A stretch of 29,094 nt of DNA, taken from the NCBI RefSeq assembly GCF_959029255.1, contig NZ_CAUFUE010000043.1, forward strand, positions 1 through 29,094. Direction: 5' to 3'. The notes under the pieces were generated by a model. That model worked only from the letters and a program-made list of their open reading frames with translations. It was not told where the DNA came from and did no database searches. The stretch is from an uncultured Bacteroides sp. GTDB taxonomy: Bacteria; Bacteroidota; Bacteroidia; Bacteroidales; Bacteroidaceae. The position numbers and the translations under genes are program-made. This document shows, piece after piece, positions 16,429 to 25,081 of the stretch; the stretch's first letter is position 1; every line of letters begins with the position of its first letter.

Positions 16429-18053
16429 TTATAAAGCAATACAATATTCGGATACACCACCCCTTCCACACAAGTAAACTGTATGGCAATCATGAAATGG
16501 CGGAAGAATTTTGCCTGGCGAAAAAAGAAATTAGGCACTAACCGTACATAAGTCTCGGGCTGATTCATCATTTCTTCCATATCTACCATCATCGCAAAGT
16601 TATAAACCGGCGAAAGGCTTCCTACACCTTCTTCATAAACTGAAGTTCCATCCAGAATTTCATTACTTTCTATCGCGTCGATATAGGCTGAAAGGCTCTG
16701 CGCATCGGGTGCCAACAACAAGTTACCCCGATAGAAACAAGCATAAGTATAAAGAGCGGATTTAGTGATACCCGTTAGCTGCGTCAACATTGTATTCCTT
16801 GGTAATAAATATTGTTGAAACCTCCTAGCATGGGGATACAAAGCATATCTCGGCAAAGACTTGGGTACAGGCGGCGCATCTTCCTCTTTCGGAGTTATAT
16901 ACAATAAATTTTGCAGGTGATGTTCCGCCTTGCTCTCATTTTTCACCGGAATACTCATCACCGCACAAGGATGAATATCCATCGTATCTTTCGATTGGAA
17001 AAGGCAGGACATGATATTCTCTCCGGCATATTCATTTAAAAATCGCATCCACTCTTCATCCCGCTGCTTGATGTAGTTAGAATAAGTCGCCTTTGCATAC
17101 TCCTGCCGTGCTGTGAAGCTAAACATCGATTCCATATCCGAAAGTGCCCATTGATCGTAAAAGAAGGTAGATGCAGGCAACCGCTCACCCGGAAAACCTT
17201 CAATCGGCTTTTGTTTACGTAGCGCATTGATAAACGTCTGTGTACTGTCTGTTCCGTGACTGATGCCTGAACAATAAATAGCGCCCTCATTAAACTTCAT
17301 GTCAAATTCAGCCCAACTACCCAGGCGAGTTTGAGCACGGATACCGTCCGTATTTTTACCCATTTCAACCTCTTTCATGCGCACGTAGACAGTAGCCGTC
17401 ACGTTACTATTCTTACCGGCATGCATGGTGCGGAAAGCAGGAATATCCATCAGTGATTTTTTAGAATGACGAACATCGATAACCTGTTCCACAAGGCGTT
17501 TTTGAAAACTGATAACTAAAAAATCTTTAGTAAAGTATGCGGCCAGAAAACGTCCGTCACTCATCGGATAGATGCGGATTTCCTCACCACCGTAATCAAA
17601 GTATTTGGAAGGGAATGTACTGGAGCAATATTTCTGGATAAACGACTCAACCAACCCGTAATCGCCTGCCCCCAGACTACAATACAATACTTGGTTCAAA
17701 GGCGTATCAGGCTCATGGAAACTGATAAGCACTTTATTCATCTGCTTACTAAGTCCATGCGGAGTATCTTTAACCAACGTATACAGATAATTCTTCAGGT
17801 AAACAAAAAGTTCGGATACATATAAGAAATGATTGTCCTTGCTACAATCCAGTTGATTGATATCTTCCACTAAATCTGATACCCGATCGGTCTCGAGTAC
17901 AGCAACGGCGTCCTGTGGGACTAAAGTATAAAGATTGAAATCCTTTTGATTTTCTACTGCGTTCAAGCGATAAAATGAGTACACACCGAAGCCCGTACAT
18001 AGTAAAAGTACGGATACAATGACTGCTATTCGTATAAGGAGTCGGAGCTTCAT
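16422..18053 (-). CDS. DUF3352 domain-containing membrane-anchored protein
   Basis: This 543-residue protein starts MKLRLLIRIAVIVSVLLLC, one N-terminal membrane helix (about 7-25) that should anchor a large periplasmic domain. The region after it (YTLVPQDAVAVLETDRVSDLV) matches the DUF3352 opening, where a short helix and strand introduce repeated sandwich-like units. The function is unknown. I choose ATG 18053, because the in-frame TTG at 18080 lies inside the -7 box of a good promoter 25 bases upstream. It is the last gene in the murB-side cluster but has its own promoter. Confidence 0.85.
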   Translation of the reverse strand: MKLRLLIRIAVIVSVLLLCTGFGVYSFYRLNAVENQKDFNLYTLVPQDAVAVLETDRVSDLVEDINQLDCSKDNHFLYVSELFVYLKNYLYTLVKDTPHGLSKQMNKVLISFHEPDTPLNQVLYCSLGAGDYGLVESFIQKYCSSTFPSKYFDYGGEEIRIYPMSDGRFLAAYFTKDFLVISFQKRLVEQVIDVRHSKKSLMDIPAFRTMHAGKNSNVTATVYVRMKEVEMGKNTDGIRAQTRLGSWAEFDMKFNEGAIYCSGISHGTDSTQTFINALRKQKPIEGFPGERLPASTFFYDQWALSDMESMFSFTARQEYAKATYSNYIKQRDEEWMRFLNEYAGENIMSCLFQSKDTMDIHPCAVMSIPVKNESKAEHHLQNLLYITPKEEDAPPVPKSLPRYALYPHARRFQQYLLPRNTMLTQLTGITKSALYTYACFYRGNLLLAPDAQSLSAYIDAIESNEILDGTSVYEEGVGSLSPVYNFAMMVDMEEMMNQPETYVRLVPNFFFRQAKFFRHFMIAIQFTCVEGVVYPNIVLLYKN

Positions 18054-18077
18054 GGTATTCAATTCATCAACATCTGG

Positions 18078-18108
18078 CAAAAATAAACATTTCTACTAAT
18101 AAAACAAA
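18078..18108 (-). promoter_or_regulatory. Promoter for the DUF3352 gene
   Basis: On the minus strand TTTG (18108 to 18105), 19 bases, then TATTTTTG (18085 to 18078) match the Bacteroides consensus with the usual spacing. Initiation near 18071 fits ATG 18053. It lies in the gap after the hydrolase gene. Confidence 0.72.
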
Positions 18109-18126
18109 ACAAGTGTTTTAAAAAGT

Positions 18127-18891
18127 TTAGAAAACTATTTCAAGGCCATCATAAGCTAAATGAACATGAGACGGAAGTTGCTTACTGATTTCGGCATGCA
18201 GTCCGGCATGATGACTCATGTGGATGAAGTAGGTTTCCTTCGCTCCAATCCGTTCCGCAGCTACCAGCGCCTCAGATATACTTTGGTGCGTAGGATGCGG
18301 TTGAGGGCGCAGAGCATTCATTACAAGAACATCCAACCCTTTCAATTGTTCATAAGAATCTTCAGGCATCGTGTGCATATCCGTGATATATCCCAAACTT
18401 CCGCCAATGCGATATCCCAATATAGGCAGTTTACCATGCATCACGCGCAAAGGCATTACCTCCGTATTACGAATATAAAATGGTTTACCCGCCTCTACTT
18501 CCTGAAGATAAATACGGGGTACCCCCGGATATATTTTATCCACAAAACAATAAGGCATTCTTGCCCGTAAATGAGCTGCCGTATAAGCATCCGAATAAAT
18601 AGGTATTTCTCCGAAACGACAGAAAGGCCGCAAGTCGTCCAGACCACCCACATGGTCGTAGTGCTCGTGGGTAATGAGCACGCCGTCAATTTTCTCATAA
18701 GAAGGGGTGCGCAACATCTGTTCCCTGAAATCGGGACCGCAATCTATCAATATCACCGCATCATCCGTGTGTAGCAGAGACGATGCACGCAAGCGGTTAT
18801 CCCGTGGATCGGCAGAAGTACAAACCGGGCACGTACAACCTATTTCCGGCACACCGGTAGAAGTTCCGCTTCCTAATATTCTCAGTTTCAT
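18127..18891 (-). CDS. Metallo-beta-lactamase-fold hydrolase, PhnP-like
   Basis: This 254-residue protein opens with MKLRILGSGTSTGVPEIGC and has the metal motif THEHYDH (His75, His77, Asp79, His80) followed by VGGLDDLRPF. A Cys motif near the N-terminus (GCTCPVCTSADPRDNR) is the extra zinc site seen in PhnP. PhnP and relatives hydrolyse cyclic phosphodiesters such as phosphoribosyl 1,2-cyclic phosphate. No phn genes are nearby, so the substrate here is unknown. It begins 16 bases after murB and is probably co-transcribed with it. Confidence 0.88.
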   Translation of the reverse strand: MKLRILGSGTSTGVPEIGCTCPVCTSADPRDNRLRASSLLHTDDAVILIDCGPDFREQMLRTPSYEKIDGVLITHEHYDHVGGLDDLRPFCRFGEIPIYSDAYTAAHLRARMPYCFVDKIYPGVPRIYLQEVEAGKPFYIRNTEVMPLRVMHGKLPILGYRIGGSLGYITDMHTMPEDSYEQLKGLDVLVMNALRPQPHPTHQSISEALVAAERIGAKETYFIHMSHHAGLHAEISKQLPSHVHLAYDGLEIVF

Positions 18892-18907
18892 TGTTCATTA
18901 TCAATTA

Positions 18908-19909
18908 TCAACTCTCAATCAAACAAACTTCCGGATAAATTTCAATTCCAAATTTCGCTTTCACCGACGCCCTCACAGCATCCGACAAAGCCACTACATC
19001 CTTTCCTTCCGCTCCCCCCAGATTGACCAGCACCAAAGCCTGTTTGTCATGGACGGCAGCAAGCCCCAATGTCTTACCTTTCCAGCCGCATTGATCTATC
19101 ATCCAACCTGCCGGTATTTTCACGCGGTCGACATCCACATCATAATGAGGCATTGCGGGATAAGGACGCAGTAATTCCTCAAACTGCGCACGGGGCACAA
19201 TGGGATTCATAAAAAAGCTTCCGGCATTCCCCAATATCTTCGGGTCGGGCAATTTACTCTCACGGATATCGATGATAACCTTACGCAAGGTTCTCAAATC
19301 GACCACCGGATACTTCGCCAGTTCCTGACGAATGGTACCGTAGTCCAATGTATAATGTTCTTTCTTACTCAATCGGAAATTAACGTATGTCACAAACACC
19401 GACTTCATTTCCGGTTGTTTAAAAAGGCTTTTGCGGTAAGCATATTCACATTCATCCGACTGATAAACACGTTTACCACCTTGAATGTTTATAGTTTCCA
19501 CCGAAGAAATCAAGTCTTTCACCTCCACACCATAAGCTCCAATATTCTGTACCGCACTCGCTCCTACCTCACCGGGTATCAACGAAAGATTTTCGGCACC
19601 ATACCATCCGTGCTCCACGCAGTAAGCCACAAAATCATCCCACACCACACCGGCGCCTACACGCACCGATACACCGTCTTCATCCTCCGCCATTACTTCC
19701 ACACCATCTATGCACGAATGCAGCACCGTGCCTTTATAGTCGCCGACGAACAGCAGATTGCTACCTTGTCCGATATGCAAAAAAGGAGATTTGATACACC
19801 CGTCATCAATCAGTTTTCTCAATTCCTCCACCGAGCCGTACTCCACAAAAGTGGCAGCTTTCACATTAAATCCGAATGTATTAGGTATATTCTTTTCTCT
19901 GCAAATCAT
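18908..19909 (-). CDS. murB: UDP-N-acetylenolpyruvoylglucosamine reductase
   Basis: This 333-residue FAD enzyme reduces UDP-GlcNAc-enolpyruvate to UDP-MurNAc, a committed step of peptidoglycan synthesis, with NADPH in the cytoplasm. Visible motifs are LHIGQGSNLLFVGDY, the FAD-binding LSLIPGEVGASAVQNIGAYGVEVKDLI, and LGNAGSFFMNPIV holding the catalytic Ser. The C-terminal PAGWMIDQCGWKGKTLG is typical of type I MurB, as in E. coli. The start at 19909 gives MICREKNIPNTFGF. It sits 22 bases downstream of the DUF4348 gene. Confidence 0.95.
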   Translation of the reverse strand: MICREKNIPNTFGFNVKAATFVEYGSVEELRKLIDDGCIKSPFLHIGQGSNLLFVGDYKGTVLHSCIDGVEVMAEDEDGVSVRVGAGVVWDDFVAYCVEHGWYGAENLSLIPGEVGASAVQNIGAYGVEVKDLISSVETINIQGGKRVYQSDECEYAYRKSLFKQPEMKSVFVTYVNFRLSKKEHYTLDYGTIRQELAKYPVVDLRTLRKVIIDIRESKLPDPKILGNAGSFFMNPIVPRAQFEELLRPYPAMPHYDVDVDRVKIPAGWMIDQCGWKGKTLGLAAVHDKQALVLVNLGGAEGKDVVALSDAVRASVKAKFGIEIYPEVCLIES

Positions 19910-19931
19910 TAGTAGTCTATTTCTTTTTTAA

Positions 19932-20780
19932 TCAGATACTTGTATCTTCATATTTATACATCTCCCATTCTCCTGCCCGTTTCCGGAAATAGAAAATATT
20001 GGAATAACCATTGCCGATACCGTTCACTTTCAAGATTTTGGTAGTCGACTGGTCTTCGTTCTTTTGTCCGTAATTGATATTGGAAAGCCTGTCAACAGGC
20101 ATCATCGGGCGGAAAGCATACCACTGGTTTACGTCAAGCGTCGTTTCCAGAATAGAGAACTCATCATCCGGGTCTATGGTGATGAATTGCAACGGGTTCT
20201 TGATATGCTGACTTTGATACAGGCTATCCGTGGCAAAACGGGTATAGAAGTCTACAAAGTCTTCATTCTCACCTTTTTCTATCTGGCGCAGATTGATGGC
20301 TTCAAGCATCCACATGCCTTTAGTACGCTGAAAGTAATACTTCTTCACCATACGGGTTTTGAGATAAATCCATTCCACTTGCACAGACGTCAGCGCCGTG
20401 TCCCCCACCATATCCATATCGGTTTCCTTATCGAAAAGCAATGTATAGTAGTTCTGTTTCGCAAACAGATAATCATGCTTCCAATATTTCTTTTCGATTT
20501 TCGATGGGGTATCTACGTTGTAATAAGGCAAAGGAAAAACCGTCCTTTGCTTTTGCAAAGCGTCATCCGTAGCATAATTGAAGATAAAATCATCAAACAG
20601 CTCGTCAGCTTCCAGCGGTTTCGGTTCTTCCTTTACCTCTGCCTGTTGCAGTGTATCGGCCTTATGACCGGCCGAATCCACCATTTCAGTAATGGTAGAA
20701 AAGGGATCAATCTTCGTTTTACGGTTTCCGCAGGAAACACATAAAGCGAGTAACAAAAATCCCGTTACTAATTTTTTCAT
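19932..20780 (-). CDS. DUF4348 domain lipoprotein
   Basis: This 282-residue protein has a lipoprotein signal: MKKLVTGFLLLALCVSC with the lipidation Cys at residue 17. A low-complexity stretch follows (about 35-60, rich in Glu, Lys and Asp), then a globular domain from about 62 (FDDFIFNYATDDALQKQR) that I recognise as DUF4348. Its role is unknown; a cell-envelope location is implied. It starts 19 bases after the threonine dehydrogenase stop and its stop is 22 bases before murB, so it belongs to that operon. Confidence 0.85.
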   Translation of the reverse strand: MKKLVTGFLLLALCVSCGNRKTKIDPFSTITEMVDSAGHKADTLQQAEVKEEPKPLEADELFDDFIFNYATDDALQKQRTVFPLPYYNVDTPSKIEKKYWKHDYLFAKQNYYTLLFDKETDMDMVGDTALTSVQVEWIYLKTRMVKKYYFQRTKGMWMLEAINLRQIEKGENEDFVDFYTRFATDSLYQSQHIKNPLQFITIDPDDEFSILETTLDVNQWYAFRPMMPVDRLSNINYGQKNEDQSTTKILKVNGIGNGYSNIFYFRKRAGEWEMYKYEDTSI

Positions 20781-20799
20781 CCTTTACGGACCTCTATGG

Positions 20800-21756
20800 T
20801 CACTTATTTAGTTTAGCTCTTAACTTCTCAAGCATGTCCGCCGTCATGGATTCCAAGTCAAACTCCGGCTTCCAATCCCACTCCTCACGAGCACAAGAGT
20901 CATCCAAGCTATCAGGCCAACTATCGGCAATGGATTGCTTCAAGGGGTCGATATTATATTCCATTTCAAAATCGGGCACATGCTTCTTGATAGCCTGATA
21001 AATCTCTTCCGGGTCAAAACTCATGGAAGCAATATTGAACGCGTTCCGGTGTTTCAAGCGTGCCGGAGCAGCTTCCATCAGGGTAATAGCCGCATTCAAC
21101 GCATCGGGCATATACATCATATCCATATAAGTTCCTGCCTTCACAGGGCATACAAACTTCTCACCCTTCACAGCCGAATAGAAAATATCCACTGCATAGT
21201 CTGTAGTACCGCCACCCGGAGGGGTTACATTGGATATAATTCCCGGAAAACGCACCGCACGGGTATCCACACCATATTTCGTATGATAATAATCACTTAA
21301 CAATTCAGTGGTCACTTTTGTTACACCGTACATAGTACGCGGACGTTGAATTGTATCTTGCGGTGTTTTCACATGCGGCGTAGATTCTCCAAACGAGCCG
21401 ATGGAACTCGGAGTGAACACAGCGCAACCATATTCGCGCGCTACTTCCAGTACATTCCACAAGCCGTCTATACCGATTTTCCAAGCCATGGCGGGACGAC
21501 TTTCGGCTACAACCGACAGCAATGCCGCCAGATTATAAATTGTATCAATCTTGAATTGCCGTGCTACCACTTCAATAGACTGACGGTCCGTCACGTCGGC
21601 AATAGCCGAAGGGCCTGATGCTTTTAACTCTCCCTGAGGCATAGCACTCGGAATATATCCGGCTATAACATGGTCATTACCATAACGTTTACGTAGTTCC
21701 AACGTGAGTTCCGAACCGATCTGTCCGGTGGCTCCAATTACCAAAATATTTTTCAT
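20800..21756 (-). CDS. L-threonine 3-dehydrogenase, short-chain (extended SDR) type
   Basis: This 318-residue SDR enzyme has the nucleotide loop GATGQIG (8-14), IYNLAALLSVVAE, FTPSSIGSFGE and the catalytic YGVTK (Tyr143, Lys147). The sequence matches the SDR-type threonine dehydrogenases of bacteria and animals, unrelated to zinc-dependent Tdh. They oxidise threonine to 2-amino-3-ketobutyrate with NAD+. kbl, whose product uses that compound, diverges from it 154 bases away, which supports the assignment. It heads an operon with the DUF4348, murB and hydrolase genes. Older annotations call such genes generic NAD-dependent epimerases. Confidence 0.87.
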   Translation of the reverse strand: MKNILVIGATGQIGSELTLELRKRYGNDHVIAGYIPSAMPQGELKASGPSAIADVTDRQSIEVVARQFKIDTIYNLAALLSVVAESRPAMAWKIGIDGLWNVLEVAREYGCAVFTPSSIGSFGESTPHVKTPQDTIQRPRTMYGVTKVTTELLSDYYHTKYGVDTRAVRFPGIISNVTPPGGGTTDYAVDIFYSAVKGEKFVCPVKAGTYMDMMYMPDALNAAITLMEAAPARLKHRNAFNIASMSFDPEEIYQAIKKHVPDFEMEYNIDPLKQSIADSWPDSLDDSCAREEWDWKPEFDLESMTADMLEKLRAKLNK

Positions 21757-21793
21757 TCGACTTATAAATAAGGTGTTTATAATTACTAAGGCG

Positions 21794-21801
21794 CAAATAT
21801 A
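21794..21801 (-). promoter_or_regulatory. Candidate -7 box for the threonine dehydrogenase operon
   Basis: On the minus strand TATATTTG (21801 to 21794) matches TAnnTTTG, 38 bases before ATG 21756. No TTTG is correctly spaced upstream. Confidence 0.5.
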
Positions 21802-21910
21802 CGCACTTTTTTTTCATTTTTCTATCAAAAAGATATTGTTTATTCCAATAAAAATAGTGTCCTTTGCAGAGCATGTTATAAACATGTATCACCATTAAAT
21901 ATTAAATCCT

Positions 21911-23098
21911 ATGTACGGTAAAATGAAAGACTACCTCAGCAACACGCTTGCTGAAATCAAAGAGGCCGGACTCTACAAAGAAGAGCGCCTTATCGAGAGT
22001 GCACAACAAGCTGCTATCACAGTGAAAGGCAAAGAAGTTTTGAACTTCTGCGCAAACAATTATCTGGGTTTATCCAATCATCCCAACCTGATTGCCGCCG
22101 CTCAAAAAATGATGGATCGTCGCGGATACGGAATGTCTTCCGTACGCTTTATCTGCGGAACACAAGATATCCACAAGGAACTGGAAGCCGCCATTTCCGA
22201 TTACTTCAAAACTGAAGACACTATTCTCTACGCCGCCTGTTTCGACGCCAACGGCGGTGTATTCGAACCGTTGTTCACCGATGAAGATGCCATCATCTCC
22301 GATTCACTGAACCACGCTTCCATCATCGACGGCGTACGCCTTTGTAAGGCAAAACGCTACCGTTATGCCAACGCCAACATGGAAGAACTTGAGAAATGCC
22401 TGCAAGAAGCCCAAGCACAACGTTTCCGCATCATTGTAACGGACGGAGTCTTCTCTATGGACGGCAACGTTGCCCCGATGGATAAGATATGTGATCTTGC
22501 CGAGAAATATGACGCATTGGTTATGGTTGATGAATCCCACTCTGCCGGTGTAGTAGGTCCTACAGGACATGGCGTAAGCGAGTTGTACAAGACCTACGGT
22601 CGCGTGGATATCTACACCGGAACCTTAGGAAAAGCCTTTGGTGGCGCTTTGGGCGGCTTCACCACCGGCCGCAAGGAGATTATCGACCTGTTGCGCCAAC
22701 GCAGCCGTCCGTATCTGTTCTCCAACTCCGTAGCTCCTGCCATTGTCGGTGCCAGCCTCGAAGTATTCAGAATGTTGAAAGAAAGCAACGCATTGCACGA
22801 CAAACTGGTAGAGAACGTTAACTATTTCCGTGAGAAGATGACCGCTGCCGGTTTCGACATCAAACCGACCCAAAGCGCCATCTGTGCCGTCATGCTGTAT
22901 GATGCCAAACTGTCTCAGATTTATGCTGCCCGCATGCAGGAAGAAGGTATCTACGTCACCGGATTCTACTACCCCGTTGTTCCCAAAGACCAAGCACGCA
23001 TCCGCGTACAGATTTCTGCCGGACACGAGAAAGAACACTTGGATAAGTGTATCGCAGCATTTATTAAGGTGGGAAAAGAATTGGGAGTACTGAAATAA
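21911..23098 (+). CDS. kbl: 2-amino-3-ketobutyrate CoA ligase (glycine C-acetyltransferase)
   Basis: This 395-residue alpha-oxoamine synthase, a fold-type I PLP enzyme, splits 2-amino-3-ketobutyrate with CoA into glycine and acetyl-CoA. Markers are NFCANNYLGLSNHP, GMSSVRFICGTQDIHKELE, VMVDESHSAGVVGPTGHG and the PLP-binding Lys241 in TGTLGKAFGG. The length is normal. MYGKM at 21911 is the usual start, with an in-frame Met (MKDYL) four codons on. It is divergent from the threonine dehydrogenase, and the two complete the pathway from threonine to glycine. Confidence 0.96.
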   Translation: MYGKMKDYLSNTLAEIKEAGLYKEERLIESAQQAAITVKGKEVLNFCANNYLGLSNHPNLIAAAQKMMDRRGYGMSSVRFICGTQDIHKELEAAISDYFKTEDTILYAACFDANGGVFEPLFTDEDAIISDSLNHASIIDGVRLCKAKRYRYANANMEELEKCLQEAQAQRFRIIVTDGVFSMDGNVAPMDKICDLAEKYDALVMVDESHSAGVVGPTGHGVSELYKTYGRVDIYTGTLGKAFGGALGGFTTGRKEIIDLLRQRSRPYLFSNSVAPAIVGASLEVFRMLKESNALHDKLVENVNYFREKMTAAGFDIKPTQSAICAVMLYDAKLSQIYAARMQEEGIYVTGFYYPVVPKDQARIRVQISAGHEKEHLDKCIAAFIKVGKELGVLK

Positions 23099-23114
23099 AT
23101 ACAAAGCGACAGGG

Positions 23115-23180
23115 GTGATAAAAGCGATAGGGTAATAAAGTGATATTACCCTATCACCTTATCACCCTATCACTTTATCA
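23115..23180. terminator. Compound hairpin of GATAGGGTGATA repeats
   Basis: GATAGGGTAAT (23126-23136) pairs perfectly with 23145-23155, and outer GTGATAA (23115-23121) pairs with 23159-23165. The right side continues as repeated CCCTATCAC/TTATCAC units and a T-run (CTTTTTATT). It lies between kbl and the convergent ferritin gene. Confidence 0.75.
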
Positions 23181-23190
23181 CTTTTTATTC

Positions 23191-23673
23191 TTATTTACGT
23201 TCGCCCAACTTAGCGTCTACAAAGAAGATTCCGGTAGCTCCGGCTTTTTTAATCATATCTACGATACTGGCGGCAGTAGCTTCTTCTTCTACCTGCTCGC
23301 GAACAAATCCCCACAAGAAATCCTGCGTGGCTTTATCTTTTTCGGCAGCGGCAATGTCAACAAGTGCATCAATCATTTTTGATACGCGACGTTCGTGTTC
23401 ATACACCTGTTCAAATACTTCCAGCGGAGTACCGAAGTCATTAGGAACAACGTCAATCTTATCCAATTTAGCCTTGCCACAACGCTTGATGACGTATGAT
23501 GCCATTTCACAAGCATGACCTTTTTCCTCGGATGATTGTTTTCTCAACCAGGAAGCCATACCACAATAACCTTCTCTCTCCATATAGAAAGACATTGCCA
23601 AATAAAGGTTAGATGACCACATCTCAGCCGTAATCTGCTCATTAATTGCATTCTGTAATTTTTCTGTTATCAT
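23191..23673 (-). CDS. ftnA: Bacterial ferritin
   Basis: This 160-residue four-helix protein stores iron in a 24-subunit shell. Ferroxidase ligands fall at the expected places: Glu17 (TAEMW), Glu50 and His53 (EEKGHA), with later Glu and Gln residues in REQVEEEATAAS. The start is taken at ATG 23673 (MITEKLQNAINEQ), because the upstream ATG at 23703 is about where a transcript from TACATTTG (23713 to 23706) would begin. A normal-length ferritin results. No regulatory operator was recognised. Confidence 0.93.
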   Translation of the reverse strand: MITEKLQNAINEQITAEMWSSNLYLAMSFYMEREGYCGMASWLRKQSSEEKGHACEMASYVIKRCGKAKLDKIDVVPNDFGTPLEVFEQVYEHERRVSKMIDALVDIAAAEKDKATQDFLWGFVREQVEEEATAASIVDMIKKAGATGIFFVDAKLGERK

Positions 23674-23785
23674 AATTGTATTTATTAAGTAAATTGAAAT
23701 CATTACAAATGTAACAAAGATGTCTTTATTTTGTTCGTTCTATAACATTTTTTACGGAAAAACAGATACATAAATCTTATCATTA

Positions 23786-24259
23786 CTATAAATAAAGCGG
23801 ATTGGGTGGAGGTGGCTCTTGCAAAATTGTCGCGGCGTCAAAACAGGGACAAGACTTTATCCATTCTTCAGGCTCTATCTCGCCGTTATGGTTCAAATCG
23901 GGGCTGAGGTCTCGATGACCGCAAACACGGCAACCCGGATAGTCCCTCAAAAGCAACATTACAAGCACACGGAGGGAATGTTTCTGGAAAGGGGTACGGG
24001 TATCGGCAGGACGGCCGTTTCCGTCCAATCCGCCCTCATAGCAGATGCCGATGCTGTTGGCGTTATACCCCCTGGCATGGGCGCCCGATTTCTCAAGAGG
24101 GCGGAGAGACTTTATATCACCGTTACGGCGGATATAATAATGATAACCCGCGCCGGAAAAGCCCCGGCGCAGGTGGTCTGTTATCAAGTCGTGTTCCGTA
24201 TAGCAACGGTCGAAGCGTGTGGCGGAACAATGGATAACGATAAGATTGATAAATCTCAT
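23786..24259 (-). CDS. T7-lysozyme-like N-acetylmuramoyl-L-alanine amidase with EF-hand-like loop
   Basis: This 157-residue Amidase_2 family protein cuts between muramic acid and the stem peptide. Zinc ligands are visible as His10 (VIHCSAT), His115 (CGHRDLSP) and Cys137 (KSCPCFD), as in T7 lysozyme. Between the last two lies DLNHNGEIEPEE (121-132), a textbook EF-hand loop pattern (D-x-N-x-N-G-x-I-x-x-x-E). No signal peptide is present, so it would need a holin-like partner or lysis to reach the wall. It lies 27 bases downstream of the smalltalk stop, in a cassette with HU-HIG. Similar amidases occur in Bacteroides cassettes near capsule loci and mobile DNA. Confidence 0.88.
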   Translation of the reverse strand: MRFINLIVIHCSATRFDRCYTEHDLITDHLRRGFSGAGYHYYIRRNGDIKSLRPLEKSGAHARGYNANSIGICYEGGLDGNGRPADTRTPFQKHSLRVLVMLLLRDYPGCRVCGHRDLSPDLNHNGEIEPEEWIKSCPCFDAATILQEPPPPNPLYL

Positions 24260-24286
24260 AATAATGATGAATGAAGAATTAATAAG

Positions 24287-24394
24287 TTATCGGGGTGTCG
24301 TGTTGTTCGATCCGAACGCACCGAGCACGGCAGTGGCAATAGCGATAATCGCTCTCAGCACTTTACCCCAAATGGAAAAAGATTTCTTACTCAT
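24287..24394 (-). CDS. Smalltalk family small hydrophobic protein
   Basis: Translation from ATG 24394 gives 35 residues, with a basic start (MSKKSFSIWGKVLR), a hydrophobic helix (AIIAIATAVLGAFG) and a polar end (SNNTTPR). Size, context and composition match the Bacteroides 'smalltalk' family. The 27 bases after its stop lead to the amidase start, so the two are probably one transcript. The single hydrophobic helix could be membrane associated; a holin-like role next to an amidase without signal peptide is an inference without direct support. Confidence 0.82.
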   Translation of the reverse strand: MSKKSFSIWGKVLRAIIAIATAVLGAFGSNNTTPR

Positions 24395-24449
24395 AATTGT
24401 TTGGTTTTAAAAGTTTGAATTAATAATGATATAAATGGGAATTTGGGGA

Positions 24450-24529
24450 AATGAAGAATGAAGAATGAAGAATTTGGCTGCGCAATGCAAGCACACCGCA
24501 AGGTAATTCTTCATTCTTAATTCTTCATT
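24450..24529. repeat. 25-bp inverted repeat made of GAAGAAT heptads
   Basis: The 25-base stretch 24450-24474 (AATGAAGAATGAAGAATG and onward) matches the reverse complement of 24505-24529 with one mismatch. It is built of GAAGAAT heptads. It separates the HU-HIG gene (stop 24540) from the smalltalk gene (start 24394) and could form a strong transcript hairpin, perhaps a partial terminator. Confidence 0.75.
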
Positions 24530-24539
24530 AAATTACCAT

Positions 24540-25031
24540 TTATCCCAGCGGGTTCTCATTCTGGTCCTCCCCGCTTCCTCCGTTCCCACCGGACGAACTA
24601 CCGCCATTATCTCCCTCTATCGCAGCCTGGATATCAAGAAATTCGATTTTATCGCCGGCACGGGTGGACGTCAGGTTGGGTTTCACATTGCTAGAGGCGC
24701 GGAAGTTGATTTTGACACTCTTGATATTCTTAGAGGTGCAATCCTTCAAATCAGCCACACCCGAAGAACGGGCTGACAGACTGAATACCCCAAAGTCCTG
24801 GATATTCACGGAATGGCCGTTATAAAGGGCGGTGCGCATCGCCTCCACATAATTGGTCAACACACTCTTGATGTCGCCGTACGACAAGGAACTTTTCTCT
24901 TTCATTTCGTAAGCGATGCTGTCAAGCGTCACGGTCTGCCCCATAGTCACAAGGCGGGGATGAAACTCTACTGCGGAATCTTTGTCTCTCGGGTCTTTCC
25001 GGTAACCCACTTTTTTGAATGGTACTGCCAT
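24540..25031 (-). CDS. HU-HIG family DNA-binding protein with glycine-rich tail
   Basis: This 163-residue protein has an HU/IHF-like DNA-binding body: MAVPFKKVGYRKDPRD, helices through about 30-70 (TLDSIAYEMKEKSSLSYGDI), and strands with NGHSVNIQDFGVFSLSARSS. The C-terminal part (about 139-163) is Gly/Ser/Asn-rich, as in Bacteroidetes HU-HIG proteins. It presumably bends or coats DNA. ATG 25031 is chosen because the longer start, TTG 25076, lies inside the -7 box. Its 3' neighbours are the smalltalk and amidase genes and it diverges from DUF4248. Confidence 0.87.
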   Translation of the reverse strand: MAVPFKKVGYRKDPRDKDSAVEFHPRLVTMGQTVTLDSIAYEMKEKSSLSYGDIKSVLTNYVEAMRTALYNGHSVNIQDFGVFSLSARSSGVADLKDCTSKNIKSVKINFRASSNVKPNLTSTRAGDKIEFLDIQAAIEGDNGGSSSGGNGGSGEDQNENPLG

Positions 25032-25073
25032 AATTAGTTGATAATTAATAATTGATAAGTAATAATCGTAGGA

Positions 25074-25081
25074 CAAAGATA
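25074..25081 (-). promoter_or_regulatory. -7 box for the HU-HIG/smalltalk/amidase unit
   Basis: On the minus strand TATCTTTG (25081 to 25074) matches TAnnTTTG exactly, 43 bases before ATG 25031. No TTTG is correctly spaced upstream. Confidence 0.6.
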
